DNA of 64,000 bases from Microbacterium lacus (GTDB lineage Bacteria > Actinomycetota > Actinomycetes > Actinomycetales > Microbacteriaceae). The position numbers were made by a program, and so were the translations under genes. The notes beneath the pieces are model-generated. The model worked only from the letters and a program-made list of their open reading frames with translations. It made no database searches and had not been told where the DNA came from. Below, piece after piece: positions 23,762-33,068 of the stretch (within the stretch, counting starts at the first letter, position 1; each line of letters opens with the position of its first letter). The DNA lies in NCBI RefSeq assembly GCF_039531105.1, contig NZ_BAAAPK010000001.1, positions 2,666,001 through 2,730,000 on the forward strand. The letters run 5' to 3'.

Positions 23762-24679
23762 GTGTTCGCCGTCCTCGCCGCCGCGCTGCTGTTCGGCACC
23801 ACCGGCACGTCCCAGGCGCTCGGACCGGAGGGCACGACTCCGCTCTCGATCGGCGTCATGCGGATGGTGATCGGCGGCACCGGCCTCGCGCTGATCGCGT
23901 TCACGCTCGCCTGGCGCCATCGCCGACGGACGGATGCCGCGCCCGCGCCCCGCCTGACAACCGGCGCTCTCGGCCTCATGGTGCTCACCGGGGCGTGCCT
24001 GGCGCTGTATCAGCCGCTGTTCTTCCTCGGCACGGCCCGCAACGGTGTCGCGGTCGGCACCGTCGTCGCGCTCGGCTCCGCGCCGATCCTCGCGGGTCTT
24101 CTGGAATGGGCGCTCACCCGGCGGGTGCCGTCGCCGACGTGGATGCTCGCGACCGGCCTCGCGACGCTCGGTGTCATCCTGCTCGGCTTCGGCGGCGAAG
24201 CGGGCGGCGTGGGCGGCACCGACCCGATCGGGCTCCTCGGCTCGGTGGGCGCGGGAGCGTCGTTCGCCGTGATCGCGAACGCGCAGCGACGGCTGCTGGA
24301 TGCCGGGTGGGATCCCTTCACGGTCGTCGGCGCGATGGGCGCGAGCTCCGCGGTCATCTTCGCGTTCTTCCTGCCGTTCGTCGACGTCTCCTGGCTCGGC
24401 ACGACCGCGGGGGTGGTGATGGCGCTGTGGCTGGGCCTGGGCACGATCTCGGTCGCCTATGTGATGTTCACATGGGGCCTGAGCGGGCTCACCGCCGCGA
24501 CCGCCGCGACGCTCACCCTCGGCGAGCCGCTCACCGCCGCCCTTCTGGGCATCGTCGTCCTCGGCGAACGCCTCTCCGTCCTCGCGATCGCCGGGCTCAT
24601 CGTCCTCGGCGCCGGCCTGGCACTGCTGGCCTGGGGCTCGCGAGCACGGGATCCGAAGCCGTTCGCCGTGGAGGCCTGA
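23762..24679 (+). CDS. EamA-family (DMT superfamily) transporter
   Basis: 305 residues with ten hydrophobic segments in two EamA repeats (about 1-140 and 145-295). Typical features are LLFGTTGTSQALGPEGTTPLS, YQPLFFLGTARNGVAVGTVVALGSAP and, in repeat two, TLTLGEPLTAALLGIVVLGERLS. Members export amino acids, sugars or other metabolites; substrate unknown. GTG 23762 lies 8 nt after GGAGGG; the in-frame GTG at 23753 is too close to that site. The GNAT gene follows after one base. Confidence 0.87.
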   Translation: MFAVLAAALLFGTTGTSQALGPEGTTPLSIGVMRMVIGGTGLALIAFTLAWRHRRRTDAAPAPRLTTGALGLMVLTGACLALYQPLFFLGTARNGVAVGTVVALGSAPILAGLLEWALTRRVPSPTWMLATGLATLGVILLGFGGEAGGVGGTDPIGLLGSVGAGASFAVIANAQRRLLDAGWDPFTVVGAMGASSAVIFAFFLPFVDVSWLGTTAGVVMALWLGLGTISVAYVMFTWGLSGLTAATAATLTLGEPLTAALLGIVVLGERLSVLAIAGLIVLGAGLALLAWGSRARDPKPFAVEA

Positions 24680-24680
24680 C

Positions 24681-25145
24681 GTGTCGCCGTTGCAGATCCG
24701 CGTGGACGATCTGTCCGGCGACGCGACCCGCGCCCTGATCGCCGCGCATCTGGACGGCATGCACGACAGCTCACCGCCCGAGAGCGTGCACGCTCTCGAC
24801 ATCGACGGGCTGCGGCATCCGTCGATCACGTTCTGGTCCGCCTGGCGAGACGATCGCCTCGCGGGGATCGGCGCGCTCAAGACGCTCGACGCCGAGCGCG
24901 GCGAGATCAAATCCATGCGGGTGACCGATGCGTTCCTCGGACAGGGCGTGGGCCGGGCGCTTCTGCGCCACATCGTCGCGGCCGCGCGCGATCGTGGCAT
25001 GAAGACGCTCTGGCTGGAGACCGGCAGCCCGGCGGAGTTCGAGGCGGCACGAAGGCTCTACCTCAGCGAGGGGTTCACGCCGTGCGGACCGTTCGCGGAC
25101 TACCGCGAAGACCCGTACTCGGTCTTCATGACCCTGACGCTCTGA
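24681..25145 (+). CDS. GNAT-family N-acetyltransferase
   Basis: 154 residues. The acetyl-CoA site is motif A: IKSMRVTDAFLGQGVGRALL, with the Q/RxxGxG/A loop, followed by LWLETGSPAEFEAARRLYLSEGF, motif B. The segment YREDPYSVFMTLTL closes the fold. It acetylates an unknown amine substrate in the cytoplasm. GTG start, one base after the EamA stop, so the two are co-transcribed. It converges on ispDF. Confidence 0.88.
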   Translation: MSPLQIRVDDLSGDATRALIAAHLDGMHDSSPPESVHALDIDGLRHPSITFWSAWRDDRLAGIGALKTLDAERGEIKSMRVTDAFLGQGVGRALLRHIVAAARDRGMKTLWLETGSPAEFEAARRLYLSEGFTPCGPFADYREDPYSVFMTLTL

Positions 25146-25151
25146 CCCCGC

Positions 25152-26357
25152 TCAGGCGCGGACGATCAGCGCCGTCGCGAACGCGGCGACGCCCTCCCCG
25201 CGACCGGTGAATCCCAGCCCGTCCGTCGTCGTCGCCGACAGCGACACCGCGGCGCCGCCCAGGGCTGTGGACAGGGCCGCCTCCGCCTCGGCACGCCGGG
25301 CGGACATCCTCGGACGGTTCGCCTGCACTTGCACGGCGACGTTGCCGACGCGCCAGCCGGCTTCGCCGAGGAGACCGACCGTCCGGGAGAGGAACGCGTC
25401 GGCGTGGGCCCCGGCGTACTCGGGGTGGTCGGTTCCGAAGTGCAGTCCGATGTCGCCGAGTCCCGCGGCGGACAGCAGCGCGTCGACGATCGCGTGCGCG
25501 ACGGCATCCCCGTCGGAGTGACCCGACAGCGCCGGCTCACCCGGCCAGTGCAGGCCCGCGAGCCAGAGCTCCCCGTCCCCTCCGAAGCCGTGCACGTCGG
25601 TCCCGACGCCGACGCGGGGAACCGGGAAGGGGTTCTCCAGGTGCGCGTGCGACGCGCCGAGCGGATGCCGCGCCACGAGCGATCGGGCGCGGTCGAGGTC
25701 AGCGGGGGTGGTGATCTTGAACGAGAGCGCGTCGCCGTCGACGACTGCGACGGTGTGCCCCGCGGCGGCGACCAGCGCGGCGTCGTCCGTGAAGTCCTCC
25801 GCCGCCGTCGCGTAGGCCGCGACGAGGACGTCGCGGCGGAAGGCCTGCGGGGTCTGTGCGGCGGAGAGCTCGGATCGGTCCACGGCCGCGACGATCCGGC
25901 CGCCGTCGACCCGCTTGATCGTGTCGATCACGGGCAGCACAGGGATGGCTCCGTCGCTGCCGGACTCGATCGCCTCGATCACCCGTTCGAACACGGGTGC
26001 GGGCGCGAGAGCGCGCGCGGCATCGTGCACGAGCACGATCTCGACGTCTCCCCACAGCGCGTCCAGACCGGCCGCGACCGAGGCCTGACGGGTGGACCCG
26101 CCCGTGACGACACTCACCAGCTCACGACGATCGCCCGCCGCGGCGAGGACATCGGTGATGGCATCCCCCTCGTGGCCGCTGGGGGCGACCACCACGATCT
26201 GCGCGGACGGGCCCTCGAGCACGCGGGTCAGGGCATGCCGCAGCATCGAGTGCTCGTCGATGCCGACGAACGCCTTCGGAAGATCCGCACCCAGACGGGT
26301 GCCGGAACCGGCCGCGACGACGATGACCGCGATGCGCGGAACGGGCGTGATGCTCAC
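25152..26357 (-). CDS. ispDF: Bifunctional IspD/IspF of the MEP isoprenoid pathway
   Basis: 401 residues. Residues 1-about 225 are IspD (2-C-methyl-D-erythritol 4-phosphate cytidylyltransferase): [17 protein letters not shown] and LVHDAARAL. Residues about 245-401 are IspF (2,4-cyclodiphosphate synthase): VGTDVHGFG and [12 protein letters not shown] with the zinc Asp/His residues, and [14 protein letters not shown]. The enzymes catalyse steps three and five of the MEP pathway; the fused form is common in some proteobacteria and in Microbacteriaceae. It lies 20 nt downstream of carD, probably in one operon. Confidence 0.95.
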   Translation of the reverse strand: MSITPVPRIAVIVVAAGSGTRLGADLPKAFVGIDEHSMLRHALTRVLEGPSAQIVVVAPSGHEGDAITDVLAAAGDRRELVSVVTGGSTRQASVAAGLDALWGDVEIVLVHDAARALAPAPVFERVIEAIESGSDGAIPVLPVIDTIKRVDGGRIVAAVDRSELSAAQTPQAFRRDVLVAAYATAAEDFTDDAALVAAAGHTVAVVDGDALSFKITTPADLDRARSLVARHPLGASHAHLENPFPVPRVGVGTDVHGFGGDGELWLAGLHWPGEPALSGHSDGDAVAHAIVDALLSAAGLGDIGLHFGTDHPEYAGAHADAFLSRTVGLLGEAGWRVGNVAVQVQANRPRMSARRAEAEAALSTALGGAAVSLSATTTDGLGFTGRGEGVAAFATALIVRA

Positions 26358-26377
26358 GCCCTCACGCTATCGCGCGA

Positions 26378-26860
26378 TCAGCTCGCGAGAACCTCGTCGA
26401 GGATCGCGCCGGCCTTCTCCTCGTCGGTCTTCTCGGCCAGCGCGAGCTCGGAGATGAGGATCTGCTTCGCCTTGGCGAGCATGCGCTTCTCTCCGGCCGA
26501 GAGACCGCGGTCCTGGTCACGGCGCCACAGGTCGCGCACGACCTCGCTCACCTTGATCACATCGCCGGACGCGAGCTTCTCGAGATTCGCCTTGTAGCGG
26601 CGCGACCAGTTGGTCGGCTCTTCGGTGAACGGTGCCCGCAGCACCTCGAAGACGCGGTCCAGGCCCTCTTTGCCGATGACGTCGCGGACGCCGACGAGGT
26701 CGACATTCTCCGCGGGGACTTCGATGATGAGATCACCCTGGGTGACGTTGAGCTTCAGATATTTCTTGGTCTCACCCTTGATGACCCGGTCCTTGACCTC
26801 GATGATCGTCGCGGCCCCGTGGTGGGGGTAGACGACCGTTTCGCCAACCTCAAAAAGCAT
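26378..26860 (-). CDS. carD: CarD-family RNA polymerase-binding regulator
   Basis: 160 residues. N-terminal RNA-polymerase-interaction domain: [19 protein letters not shown], with [19 protein letters not shown]. The C-terminal helical DNA-binding domain includes [16 protein letters not shown] and [15 protein letters not shown], whose Trp wedges into the promoter minor groove. CarD binds the polymerase beta subunit and stabilises open complexes at rRNA and other promoters. AAAGGA precedes ATG 26860. It is divergent from the lipoprotein gene. Confidence 0.95.
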   Translation of the reverse strand: MLFEVGETVVYPHHGAATIIEVKDRVIKGETKKYLKLNVTQGDLIIEVPAENVDLVGVRDVIGKEGLDRVFEVLRAPFTEEPTNWSRRYKANLEKLASGDVIKVSEVVRDLWRRDQDRGLSAGEKRMLAKAKQILISELALAEKTDEEKAGAILDEVLAS

Positions 26861-26966
26861 GGAGTTATGTCCTTTCGGCAACCTCCAGGATACCACAGGC
26901 GCAGATGCGGTAAGGTTCGCCGCCCGCCCCGCCGACGCCCGCTCCACGGCACCGACGACGCACCCC

Positions 26967-26972
26967 TAGAAT
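26967..26972 (+). promoter_or_regulatory. -10 box upstream of the 27007 lipoprotein gene
   Basis: TAGAAT lies 34 nt before the GTG start, within the divergent carD/lipoprotein region. No convincing -35 hexamer is 16-18 nt upstream, so the call rests on the -10 match and spacing to the gene. Confidence 0.3.
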
Positions 26973-27006
26973 GCTAGAGATGTCGTCGTCCGGCCCAGGA
27001 GGATCC

Positions 27007-27480
27007 GTGAAATCGCGCCTTATCGCGTCGCTCGCCCTGAGCACCCTCGTGGTTCTGGGAACCAGTGGCTGTGCTCTGCTGTCCACGCAGGCGACCACGA
27101 TCCCCTACTCCCCGTCGGACGGCGTGAACATCCCCGACTCCGGTCCGCTGCAGGTGCGCAATGTGCTCATCGTCAGCGATGAAGAGGGTGTCGACGGCAA
27201 CCTCGTCGCCGCGATCGTGAACGCGACGAACGACCCCCACACGCTGAACATCGAGTGGGGCGAGGGGTCGTCGAAGTCGTCGGAGGAGATCCGCGTCCCG
27301 GCCCTGAGCACGGTGAGCCTCGGCACCGCCGAGACCGATCCGCTGCCGCTGGAGGGCATCGACACCAAGCCCGGCGCGAACCTCCCGATGTATTTCCAGT
27401 CCGGGGACGGCGAGGGCATCCTCTTCGACGTGCCCGTCCTGGACGGCGCACTGCCGTACTACGGCGACCTGCTCCCCTGA
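27007..27480 (+). CDS. Secreted lipoprotein of unknown function
   Basis: 157 residues from GTG 27007, which has AGGAGG five bases upstream. The signal peptide VKSRLIASLALSTLVVL ends in a lipobox GTSGC (Cys near 22). The mature part (about 135 residues, predicted beta-rich) includes VRNVLIVSDEEGVDGNLVAAIVN and VPALSTVSLG, a pattern reminiscent of copper-chaperone-like/DUF461 or small Ig-like domains in actinobacterial lipoproteins. It is probably anchored on the outer face of the membrane. Function not recognised. It converges with the response-regulator gene. Confidence 0.8.
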   Translation: MKSRLIASLALSTLVVLGTSGCALLSTQATTIPYSPSDGVNIPDSGPLQVRNVLIVSDEEGVDGNLVAAIVNATNDPHTLNIEWGEGSSKSSEEIRVPALSTVSLGTAETDPLPLEGIDTKPGANLPMYFQSGDGEGILFDVPVLDGALPYYGDLLP

Positions 27481-27504
27481 TTCAGGGCGCGCCCCCGCGG
27501 GCCA

Positions 27505-28188
27505 TCACCCCTCGAAGCGGTAGCCGAGCCCGCGCACGGTCATGAGCATGGTCGGCTCGCTCGGGTGCTCCTCGATGCGTGAGCGGATCCGCTTGATGTG
27601 GACGTCGAGCGTCTTGGTGTCGCCGAAGTAGTCCGTCCCCCACACCCGGTCGATCAGCTGCCCGCGCGTCAGCACCCGGCCGGCGTTGCGCATGAGGACT
27701 TCGAGGAGCTCGAACTCCTTGAGCGGCATGTTGATCTCCCGGCCGTTCACCGCGACGGTGTGGCGGTCGATGTCCAGAACCACGCGACCGCCGTCCAGGA
27801 CGTGGTCCGCCAGGTCGGTCTCGGTGTCGGCGAGGCGTCGCAGCACGGCGCGCATGCGCGCCAGCAGCTCCCGTGAAGAGTACGGCTTGGTGACGTAGTC
27901 GTCTGCTCCGAGTTCGAGGCCGACGACGATGTCCACTTCGGAGTCCTTCGCCGTCAGCATGATGATCGGCACGCGCGAGGTCGCACGGATCTGCCGGCAC
28001 ACCTCGGTCCCCGGCATGCCGGGAAGCATGAGATCCAGCAGCAGGATGTCCGCACCGCGCTCGCGGAAGGCACTGAGCGCGGCAGGCCCGTCCTCGGCGA
28101 TCTCGACCTCGTAGCCCTCTCTGCGCAGCAGGTAGGCGAGCGGGTCGGCAAGGTCGGGCTCGTCCTCGACGATCAGGACGCGTGTCAT
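27505..28188 (-). CDS. regX3: OmpR-family response regulator (RegX3/PhoP-type)
   Basis: 227 residues. Receiver domain: VLIVEDEPDLADPL (acidic pair), LLLDLMLPGMPG with the phospho-acceptor Asp near residue 52, and Lys in DYVTKPYSS. Winged helix: MPLKEFELLEVLMRNAGRVLTR, KTLDVHIKRIRSRI, TVRGLGYRFEG. It overlaps the kinase stop as ATGA. With phoU and gpmA alongside, this is the phosphate-starvation system of actinobacteria (RegX3 in mycobacteria, PhoP in streptomycetes). It likely binds the PHO boxes before pstS and in the phoU/kinase gap. Confidence 0.88.
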   Translation of the reverse strand: MTRVLIVEDEPDLADPLAYLLRREGYEVEIAEDGPAALSAFRERGADILLLDLMLPGMPGTEVCRQIRATSRVPIIMLTAKDSEVDIVVGLELGADDYVTKPYSSRELLARMRAVLRRLADTETDLADHVLDGGRVVLDIDRHTVAVNGREINMPLKEFELLEVLMRNAGRVLTRGQLIDRVWGTDYFGDTKTLDVHIKRIRSRIEEHPSEPTMLMTVRGLGYRFEG

Positions 28189-29405
28189 ACGGTGGCTCCG
28201 TTCGTGGGAGGCGCGGCGGGCGTCGCCGGTGCCTTCTTCTTCCTCTTCGCGCGGCGACGGGGCGGCGCGACCTGGTCTGCGGGCGGATCGATGAGCGGCA
28301 GCCGGATCGTGAACGTCGACCCCCGCCCGGGACGCGACCACAGCCGCACTTCGCCCCCGTGTCGCTGCACGGCGTGCTTGACGATCGCGAGCCCCAGACC
28401 GCTGCCGCCCGTGCGGCGCGACCGGGCCTGGTCGGCGCGGTAGAAGCGCTCGAAGACGCGCTCCTGATCTGCTTCGGAGATGCCGATGCCGCGATCCGTG
28501 ACGGCGATCTCCACGACGCCGTCGACGCCCTTCACGCCGATCCCCACGTGAGACCCGCGAGGCGAGTAGGCGATCGCGTTCGCGACGAGGTTGCCGATCG
28601 CCTCACCGAGCACCTGCGCATCTCCGCGCACGTACAGCCCCCGGTCCCCTCCGCGGTCGATACGGACGCCGGCCGCGTCCGCCTGGATGGCGTGCGCGTC
28701 GGCGGCGGCCGCGACGACCTCGTCGACGGCGACCTCTCGTTCGTCCGTGAACTCGTCCGCCGCCTGCAGGCGGGAGAGATTCATGATGCGCGACGTGAGC
28801 AGCGCGAGCCGGGCGGCTTCGGCCTGCAGTCGCCCGGCGAAGTGCCGAACCTGATCGGGGTCGTCCGCAGCGGATTCGATCGCCTCCGACAGCAGGCTGA
28901 CGGCACCCACCGGGGTCTTCAGCTCATGACTCGTGTTCGCGACGAAGTCGCGCCGCATCTGCTCCACCCGCTCGCGCTCGGTGATGTCCTTCAGGACGAG
29001 CAGGGTCAGTCGCGGTGAGATCCGCGAGGCGCGCACCACCACGAGGCGCGGCTCCGCGGGCGGTGCACCGCGCTGCAGTCGCAGCGTCGCGGTGATCACG
29101 GCCTCCTCGGCGCGGGCCCTGCGCGCGATCGCGCGCAGTTCGTCGGACGGCACGACGTCGCCTTCGCCGAGGTGGAAGGGGATCGCCGCGGTCGAGGCGG
29201 CGAGCACGGTCGAGGAGGTGTCGACCACCACGGCGGCATCCTCCATGCCCTGCATCACCTCGCCGATCCCGACGGGGATCGCCGATGACGTCTCGTGCTG
29301 GGCCCGGTCACGGGCGCGCAGTGCGATCACGATGCCGGTGGACACCGAGCCGCCGATGACCGCCCCGAGCAGAAGGGCGAGCAGCGCGAGCTGCGTCGAA
29401 TCCAT
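28185..29405 (-). CDS. senX3: Sensor histidine kinase (SenX3/PhoR-type)
   Basis: 406 residues. One N-terminal membrane helix (about 5-30, LALLALLLGAVIGGSVSTGIVIAL), then a PAS-like region, then HisKA with FVANTSHELKTPVGA (phospho-His) and HATPase_c with NLVANAIAYSP (N box), DRGIGI (G1) and GSGLGLAIVKH (G2). The tail is Lys/Arg-rich. The single short membrane anchor without a large extracellular loop matches SenX3, which senses phosphate indirectly through the Pst-PhoU complex. Transcribed divergently from phoU. Confidence 0.9.
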   Translation of the reverse strand: MDSTQLALLALLLGAVIGGSVSTGIVIALRARDRAQHETSSAIPVGIGEVMQGMEDAAVVVDTSSTVLAASTAAIPFHLGEGDVVPSDELRAIARRARAEEAVITATLRLQRGAPPAEPRLVVVRASRISPRLTLLVLKDITERERVEQMRRDFVANTSHELKTPVGAVSLLSEAIESAADDPDQVRHFAGRLQAEAARLALLTSRIMNLSRLQAADEFTDEREVAVDEVVAAAADAHAIQADAAGVRIDRGGDRGLYVRGDAQVLGEAIGNLVANAIAYSPRGSHVGIGVKGVDGVVEIAVTDRGIGISEADQERVFERFYRADQARSRRTGGSGLGLAIVKHAVQRHGGEVRLWSRPGRGSTFTIRLPLIDPPADQVAPPRRRAKRKKKAPATPAAPPTNGATV

Positions 29406-29477
29406 GGCTCCACGATAGACGGCGGCGTGCTCCGTCCTCGGCCGACCCGTGCGCCCGGGCGGGGGCGTCCGGATACT

Positions 29478-29510
29478 ATTCACTCGCGCGGCACCGTTCG
29501 TTAACCTTCG
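29478..29510. promoter_or_regulatory. PHO-box-like 11-nt repeats between senX3 and phoU
   Basis: Three consecutive 11-nt units start at 29478, 29489 and 29500 with ATTCACT, CGGCACC and GTTAACC, each close to the GTTCACC core of actinobacterial PhoP direct repeats. A -10-like TACTAT (plus strand, 29474-29479) lies alongside. The match is weaker than at pstS but has exact 11-nt phasing. Confidence 0.4.
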
Positions 29511-29568
29511 GTGGCGATGATCGCCAGGTCGCGAGGCGTGTGCCTGCTGCGGAACGAAAGGTGCTGCG

Positions 29569-30243
29569 ATGCGCGAAGTCTTCCATCAGTCCCTCGAGGA
29601 CGTCCAAGGACGTCTGGTCGAGATCGCCGAGCTCGTCACGATCGCCATCGACAAGGCGACGCGCGCGTTCAGCTCCAGCGACGTCGCCCTGGCCGAAGAG
29701 GTCATCGAGGCCGACGCCGTGATCGACGAGAAGGCGGTCGAGCTCGACGAGCTCGCGATCGAGATCCTCGCCCGCCAGCAGCCCGTGGCCCGCGACCTCC
29801 GCATCGTCGTGAGCGCGCTGCGCATCAGCGCGTCGCTCGAGCGCATGGGCGACATCGCCGAGCACATCGCCCAGCTGACGCGCATGCGGTTCCCCGAGCG
29901 GGCGATCCCGAAGGGGCTCAAGTCCACCTTCACCAAGATGGGCGAGCTCGACGTCGCCGTCGCGCGCAAGCTCACCGAGCTGCTGCGCACGGAGGACCCG
30001 ATCCTGGCCGAGGAGATCCGCAACGACGACGACAAGCTCGACGACCTGCACGTGAGCGTGTTCGAGAAGGTGCTCAGCGACACCTGGCAGGGCGAGGCCT
30101 CCGCCACTGTCGACGCGACGCTCGCGAGCCGCTACCACGAGCGGTTCGCCGACCACGCGGTTTCCGTGGCGAAGAAGGTCGTCTACCTGTCCACCGGCGA
30201 CTGGACCGTCGAGACGGGCACGATCGACATCGTCGCGCCCTGA
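29569..30243 (+). CDS. phoU: Phosphate-signalling complex protein PhoU
   Basis: 224 residues, all helical, two PhoU repeats (about 10-95 and 115-200). Metal-cluster style motifs ADAVIDEKAVELDELAIEIL and DKLDDLHVSVFEKVL are visible. PhoU bridges the Pst transporter and the histidine kinase, keeping the regulon off when phosphate is ample. ATG 29569 is preceded by GAAAGGTG. A strong hairpin follows the gene. Confidence 0.93.
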   Translation: MREVFHQSLEDVQGRLVEIAELVTIAIDKATRAFSSSDVALAEEVIEADAVIDEKAVELDELAIEILARQQPVARDLRIVVSALRISASLERMGDIAEHIAQLTRMRFPERAIPKGLKSTFTKMGELDVAVARKLTELLRTEDPILAEEIRNDDDKLDDLHVSVFEKVLSDTWQGEASATVDATLASRYHERFADHAVSVAKKVVYLSTGDWTVETGTIDIVAP

Positions 30244-30253
30244 GGCGCGACGC

Positions 30254-30300
30254 ACACGAGGAGAGCGGATGCCGAGGATCGGCATCCGCTCTCCTCGTGT
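30254..30300. terminator. Long perfect hairpin between convergent phoU and gpmA
   Basis: Arms 30254-30275 and 30279-30300 are exactly complementary over 22 bp with a 3-nt loop. It stands between two genes that end toward each other, so it can terminate both transcripts. No uracil run of note follows on either strand, so termination may depend on the hairpin alone or on Rho. Confidence 0.65.
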
Positions 30301-30310
30301 TGAGCGCGGG

Positions 30311-31060
30311 TTACTTCTTGCCCTGGCTCGCGACGGCCGCGGCGCCGGCTGCGGCGGCTTCGGGGTCGAGGTATTCGCCCGGGCCGAGCGGCGCGAGGTC
30401 CTCGCCCAGACGGTAGACGAGCGGGATGCCGGTGGGGATGTTGAGCTCGGCGATGTCGGCGTCGCTGATGCCGTCCAGGTGCTTCACCAGGCCCCGCAGC
30501 GAGTTGCCGTGCGCCGTCACGAGGACGGTCTTGCCTGCGCGCAGATCCGGGACGATGTCGCTCTCCCAGTAGGGCAGGAAGCGGTCGATCACGAGCTTGA
30601 GCGACTCCGTGCGGGGCACTTCGCCGTCGATTCCCGCGTAGCGCGGATCGTGGACCTGGCTGAACTCGGAGTCGTCGTCGAGCGGCGGCGGCGGGACGTC
30701 GAACGAGCGGCGCCACAGCATGAACTGCTCGGGACCGAACTCCTCGAGCGTCTGAGCCTTGTCCTTGCCCTGCAGCGCGCCGTAGTGACGCTCGTTCAGG
30801 CGCCAGGTGCGCTTGACCGGGATCCAGAGCCGGTCGGCGGCGTCCAGAGCGAGGTTCGCCGTCTGGATCGCGCGGCTGAGGACCGACGTGTGCAGGACGT
30901 CGGGCAGGATGCCGGCCTCGGCGAGCAGCTCACCACCGCGGGTCGCTTCGGCCTTGCCCTTCTCGGAGAGCCGGACATCGACCCATCCGGTGAAGAGGTT
31001 GAGCTCGTTCCAGACGCTCTGGCCGTGGCGGAGGAGGATCAGCGTGTAGGGCGCGGTCAT
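30311..31060 (-). CDS. gpmA: 2,3-bisphosphoglycerate-dependent phosphoglycerate mutase
   Basis: 249 residues, matching the 250 of E. coli GpmA. Catalytic phosphohistidine in [12 protein letters not shown], Glu in [12 protein letters not shown], and second His in [12 protein letters not shown]. It interconverts 3- and 2-phosphoglycerate in glycolysis. ATG 31060 (MTAPYT) was chosen by family start; an ATG three codons upstream is possible. The position beside phoU and senX3-regX3 is the same as gpm1 in mycobacteria. Confidence 0.93.
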   Translation of the reverse strand: MTAPYTLILLRHGQSVWNELNLFTGWVDVRLSEKGKAEATRGGELLAEAGILPDVLHTSVLSRAIQTANLALDAADRLWIPVKRTWRLNERHYGALQGKDKAQTLEEFGPEQFMLWRRSFDVPPPPLDDDSEFSQVHDPRYAGIDGEVPRTESLKLVIDRFLPYWESDIVPDLRAGKTVLVTAHGNSLRGLVKHLDGISDADIAELNIPTGIPLVYRLGEDLAPLGPGEYLDPEAAAAGAAAVASQGKK

Positions 31061-31124
31061 GGCCCCCATGATAGCGAGCGGCCTGCCGTCCCCCGGACGG
31101 CGGGGAGCCTGCCATCATGGCCTG

Positions 31125-31943
31125 ATGGGTTCGGGCCGCGCCCCTGTCGGGCAGATCACGCGCGGTACCACCGGCACGAATCGCCTGCGACGCGTGGATC
31201 GCTGGATCGCACGTCATCCGGCGCTGCGGCGGACGACGGACCCGCTCGTGGTCGACCTGGGATTCGGGGCGAGCGCCGTCACGGCCCTCGAGCTGTCCGC
31301 GCGCCTGCATCGCACGCGCCCCGACGTCGAGGTGATCGGGCTGGAGATCGACCCGGCGCGGGTCTTGCGGGCGCGTGAGCAGCTTTCCGCGGTCCGCGCG
31401 GGCGGCACGCGCTTCGCCCCCGATGCCCGGGTCGACTTCGCGCTCGGCGGGTTCGAAGTCCCCGTCCCCCGCCGCCCGTCGGTCATCCGGGCGATGAACG
31501 TGCTCCGGCAGTACGACGAAGCGGATGTAGGGGCGGCGTGGCAGCGGATGGCGGCACGCCTGCAGCCCGGCGGCCTGCTCGTGGAGGGCACGTGCGACGA
31601 GCTCGGCCGAGTCTGCACGTGGGTCGGGATCCACCGGGACGGGCAGCCCCAGACGCTCACGGTGTCGCTGCGCCTGACGGGGCTCGAGTCGCCCGCGATC
31701 GCCGCGGAACGTCTGCCGAAGGCGCTCATCCACCGCAACGTCCCGGGCGAGCGGATCCACGATCTGCTGGTCGAGCTCGAGCGGGAATGGGAGCGCGCGG
31801 CCGGCCTCGCGCCGTTCGGTCCCGTGCAGCGCTGGGAGGCGGCGCTCGGCGCCCTGCGTGATCGCGGCGTGCCCGTGCAGGCGCGCGGACGGTGGCGCCT
31901 GGGCGAACTCACCGTTCCGTGGCAGGCGGTCGCGCCGCGCTGA
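31125..31943 (+). CDS. Class I SAM-dependent methyltransferase
   Basis: 272 residues from ATG 31125. SAM-binding motif I VVDLGFGASAVTALELSARL, an acidic residue in VIGLEIDPARV that would bind the ribose, and a motif-IV-like VIRAMNVLRQYDEADV. GGLLVEGTCDELGRVCTWV follows. No clear ribosome binding site is present upstream, so the start is uncertain and leaderless translation is possible. Substrate unknown. It is divergent from gpmA and converges on the FUSC transporter gene. Confidence 0.78.
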   Translation: MGSGRAPVGQITRGTTGTNRLRRVDRWIARHPALRRTTDPLVVDLGFGASAVTALELSARLHRTRPDVEVIGLEIDPARVLRAREQLSAVRAGGTRFAPDARVDFALGGFEVPVPRRPSVIRAMNVLRQYDEADVGAAWQRMAARLQPGGLLVEGTCDELGRVCTWVGIHRDGQPQTLTVSLRLTGLESPAIAAERLPKALIHRNVPGERIHDLLVELEREWERAAGLAPFGPVQRWEAALGALRDRGVPVQARGRWRLGELTVPWQAVAPR

Positions 31944-31954
31944 GCGCCGCCTGC

Positions 31955-33061
31955 TCAGATGCGGGGCACGCAGGCCCGCGCCTCGGCGCCGGGCATCCCG
32001 GTCGCCGTGAGGAGGTCGACCGCGAGGGGACGCAGCGCCGCGATGAAGTTCAGCTCGCCCGCCGATCCGTCCGGCAGGATCGCCGCCGGGTCGAGTCGGA
32101 CCGCGACGGCCCTCACGGCCTCGCGCGCGACCGGCTCGGCGGAGATGTCGGACAGAGACTGCGCGATGAGCTCAGCCCCGCGCGCGAGCTCGGTGAGGAC
32201 GTCGGCGTCGATCGGTCGCGGGGCGCCGTCCTCACAGAGGTACACCACCCGCCGCGCGATCACGCGCAGGTTGCGGGTCACGAGGTCCATGGACTGCCGC
32301 ACCCGGTCGTGGCGCTCGAGCTCGGACCGATGACGGCGGAGGAACGGCGAGATCTTGGCTATCGCGATCGCGGAATCCAACGACGTGGCCCAGGCATCCA
32401 CGAGAGGCTGCAGGGCGCGGGCCTTCTCGAGTCCGCGCTCGGCCCGCATCCGATCACCGCGCCGCAGGGCCTGCGCCATCGTCCGCGTCGCCGACTCGAC
32501 TGCGGCGAACACCGCAGCTGCCGTGCGCAGCTCCTCCCGCTGAAGCGTGCGCGGGATGAGGGCGGTCACGACGAGCGCCGCGATCCCGCCGACGACCCCG
32601 TCGATGAGCCGCTGGAACGGGGTGTTCGCCGGGATCACCATCACGATGAGCGCCTGGATCGCCGCGGCGATCGCGAAGCTCGCCTGTGCGGAGAGGAACC
32701 GGGCGACGACGAGGGTGAGGCCCAGAGCCAGGGCGAGCTGCCACCAGCCGGAACCGGCGACGAGAAGGAGCACTTCGGCGACCAGGATGCCGACCAGCAT
32801 GCCCAGGACCGTCTCGAGCACGCGCCGCGGGCGAGCGTCACGCACGAGTCCGAGGCTGGAGACGCACACGGTCGCTGCGAGGAGCGGCGCCGGGTGACCC
32901 AGCACATACGCCGCGAACGCGTACGCCCCCGTCGCAGCCACGACGATCTGCAGGATCGCGATCGACGATCCCCCGACGCGCCGCAGTCCCCGGCGTGGGT
33001 CGAGCCGGCGTCGCCACCCGGTCGCGATCGCCGTCGTGGTCGGCTCGGCGGCCTCGCTCAT
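31955..33061 (-). CDS. FUSC-family membrane protein (aromatic-acid-exporter-like)
   Basis: 368 residues. Six hydrophobic segments between about 30 and 170 (ILQIVVAATGAYAFAAYVLG, LLAATVCVSSLGL, VLGMLVGILVAEVLLLVAG, ALIVMVIPANTPFQRLIDGVVGG) form the FUSC membrane domain, with the signature RLIDGVVGGIAALVV. A cytoplasmic helical half follows. Relatives export aromatic acids or act in envelope stress; substrate unknown. It lies 7 nt downstream of ygfZ. Confidence 0.82.
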   Translation of the reverse strand: MSEAAEPTTTAIATGWRRRLDPRRGLRRVGGSSIAILQIVVAATGAYAFAAYVLGHPAPLLAATVCVSSLGLVRDARPRRVLETVLGMLVGILVAEVLLLVAGSGWWQLALALGLTLVVARFLSAQASFAIAAAIQALIVMVIPANTPFQRLIDGVVGGIAALVVTALIPRTLQREELRTAAAVFAAVESATRTMAQALRRGDRMRAERGLEKARALQPLVDAWATSLDSAIAIAKISPFLRRHRSELERHDRVRQSMDLVTRNLRVIARRVVYLCEDGAPRPIDADVLTELARGAELIAQSLSDISAEPVAREAVRAVAVRLDPAAILPDGSAGELNFIAALRPLAVDLLTATGMPGAEARACVPRI

Positions 33062-33068
33062 CGTCCCG

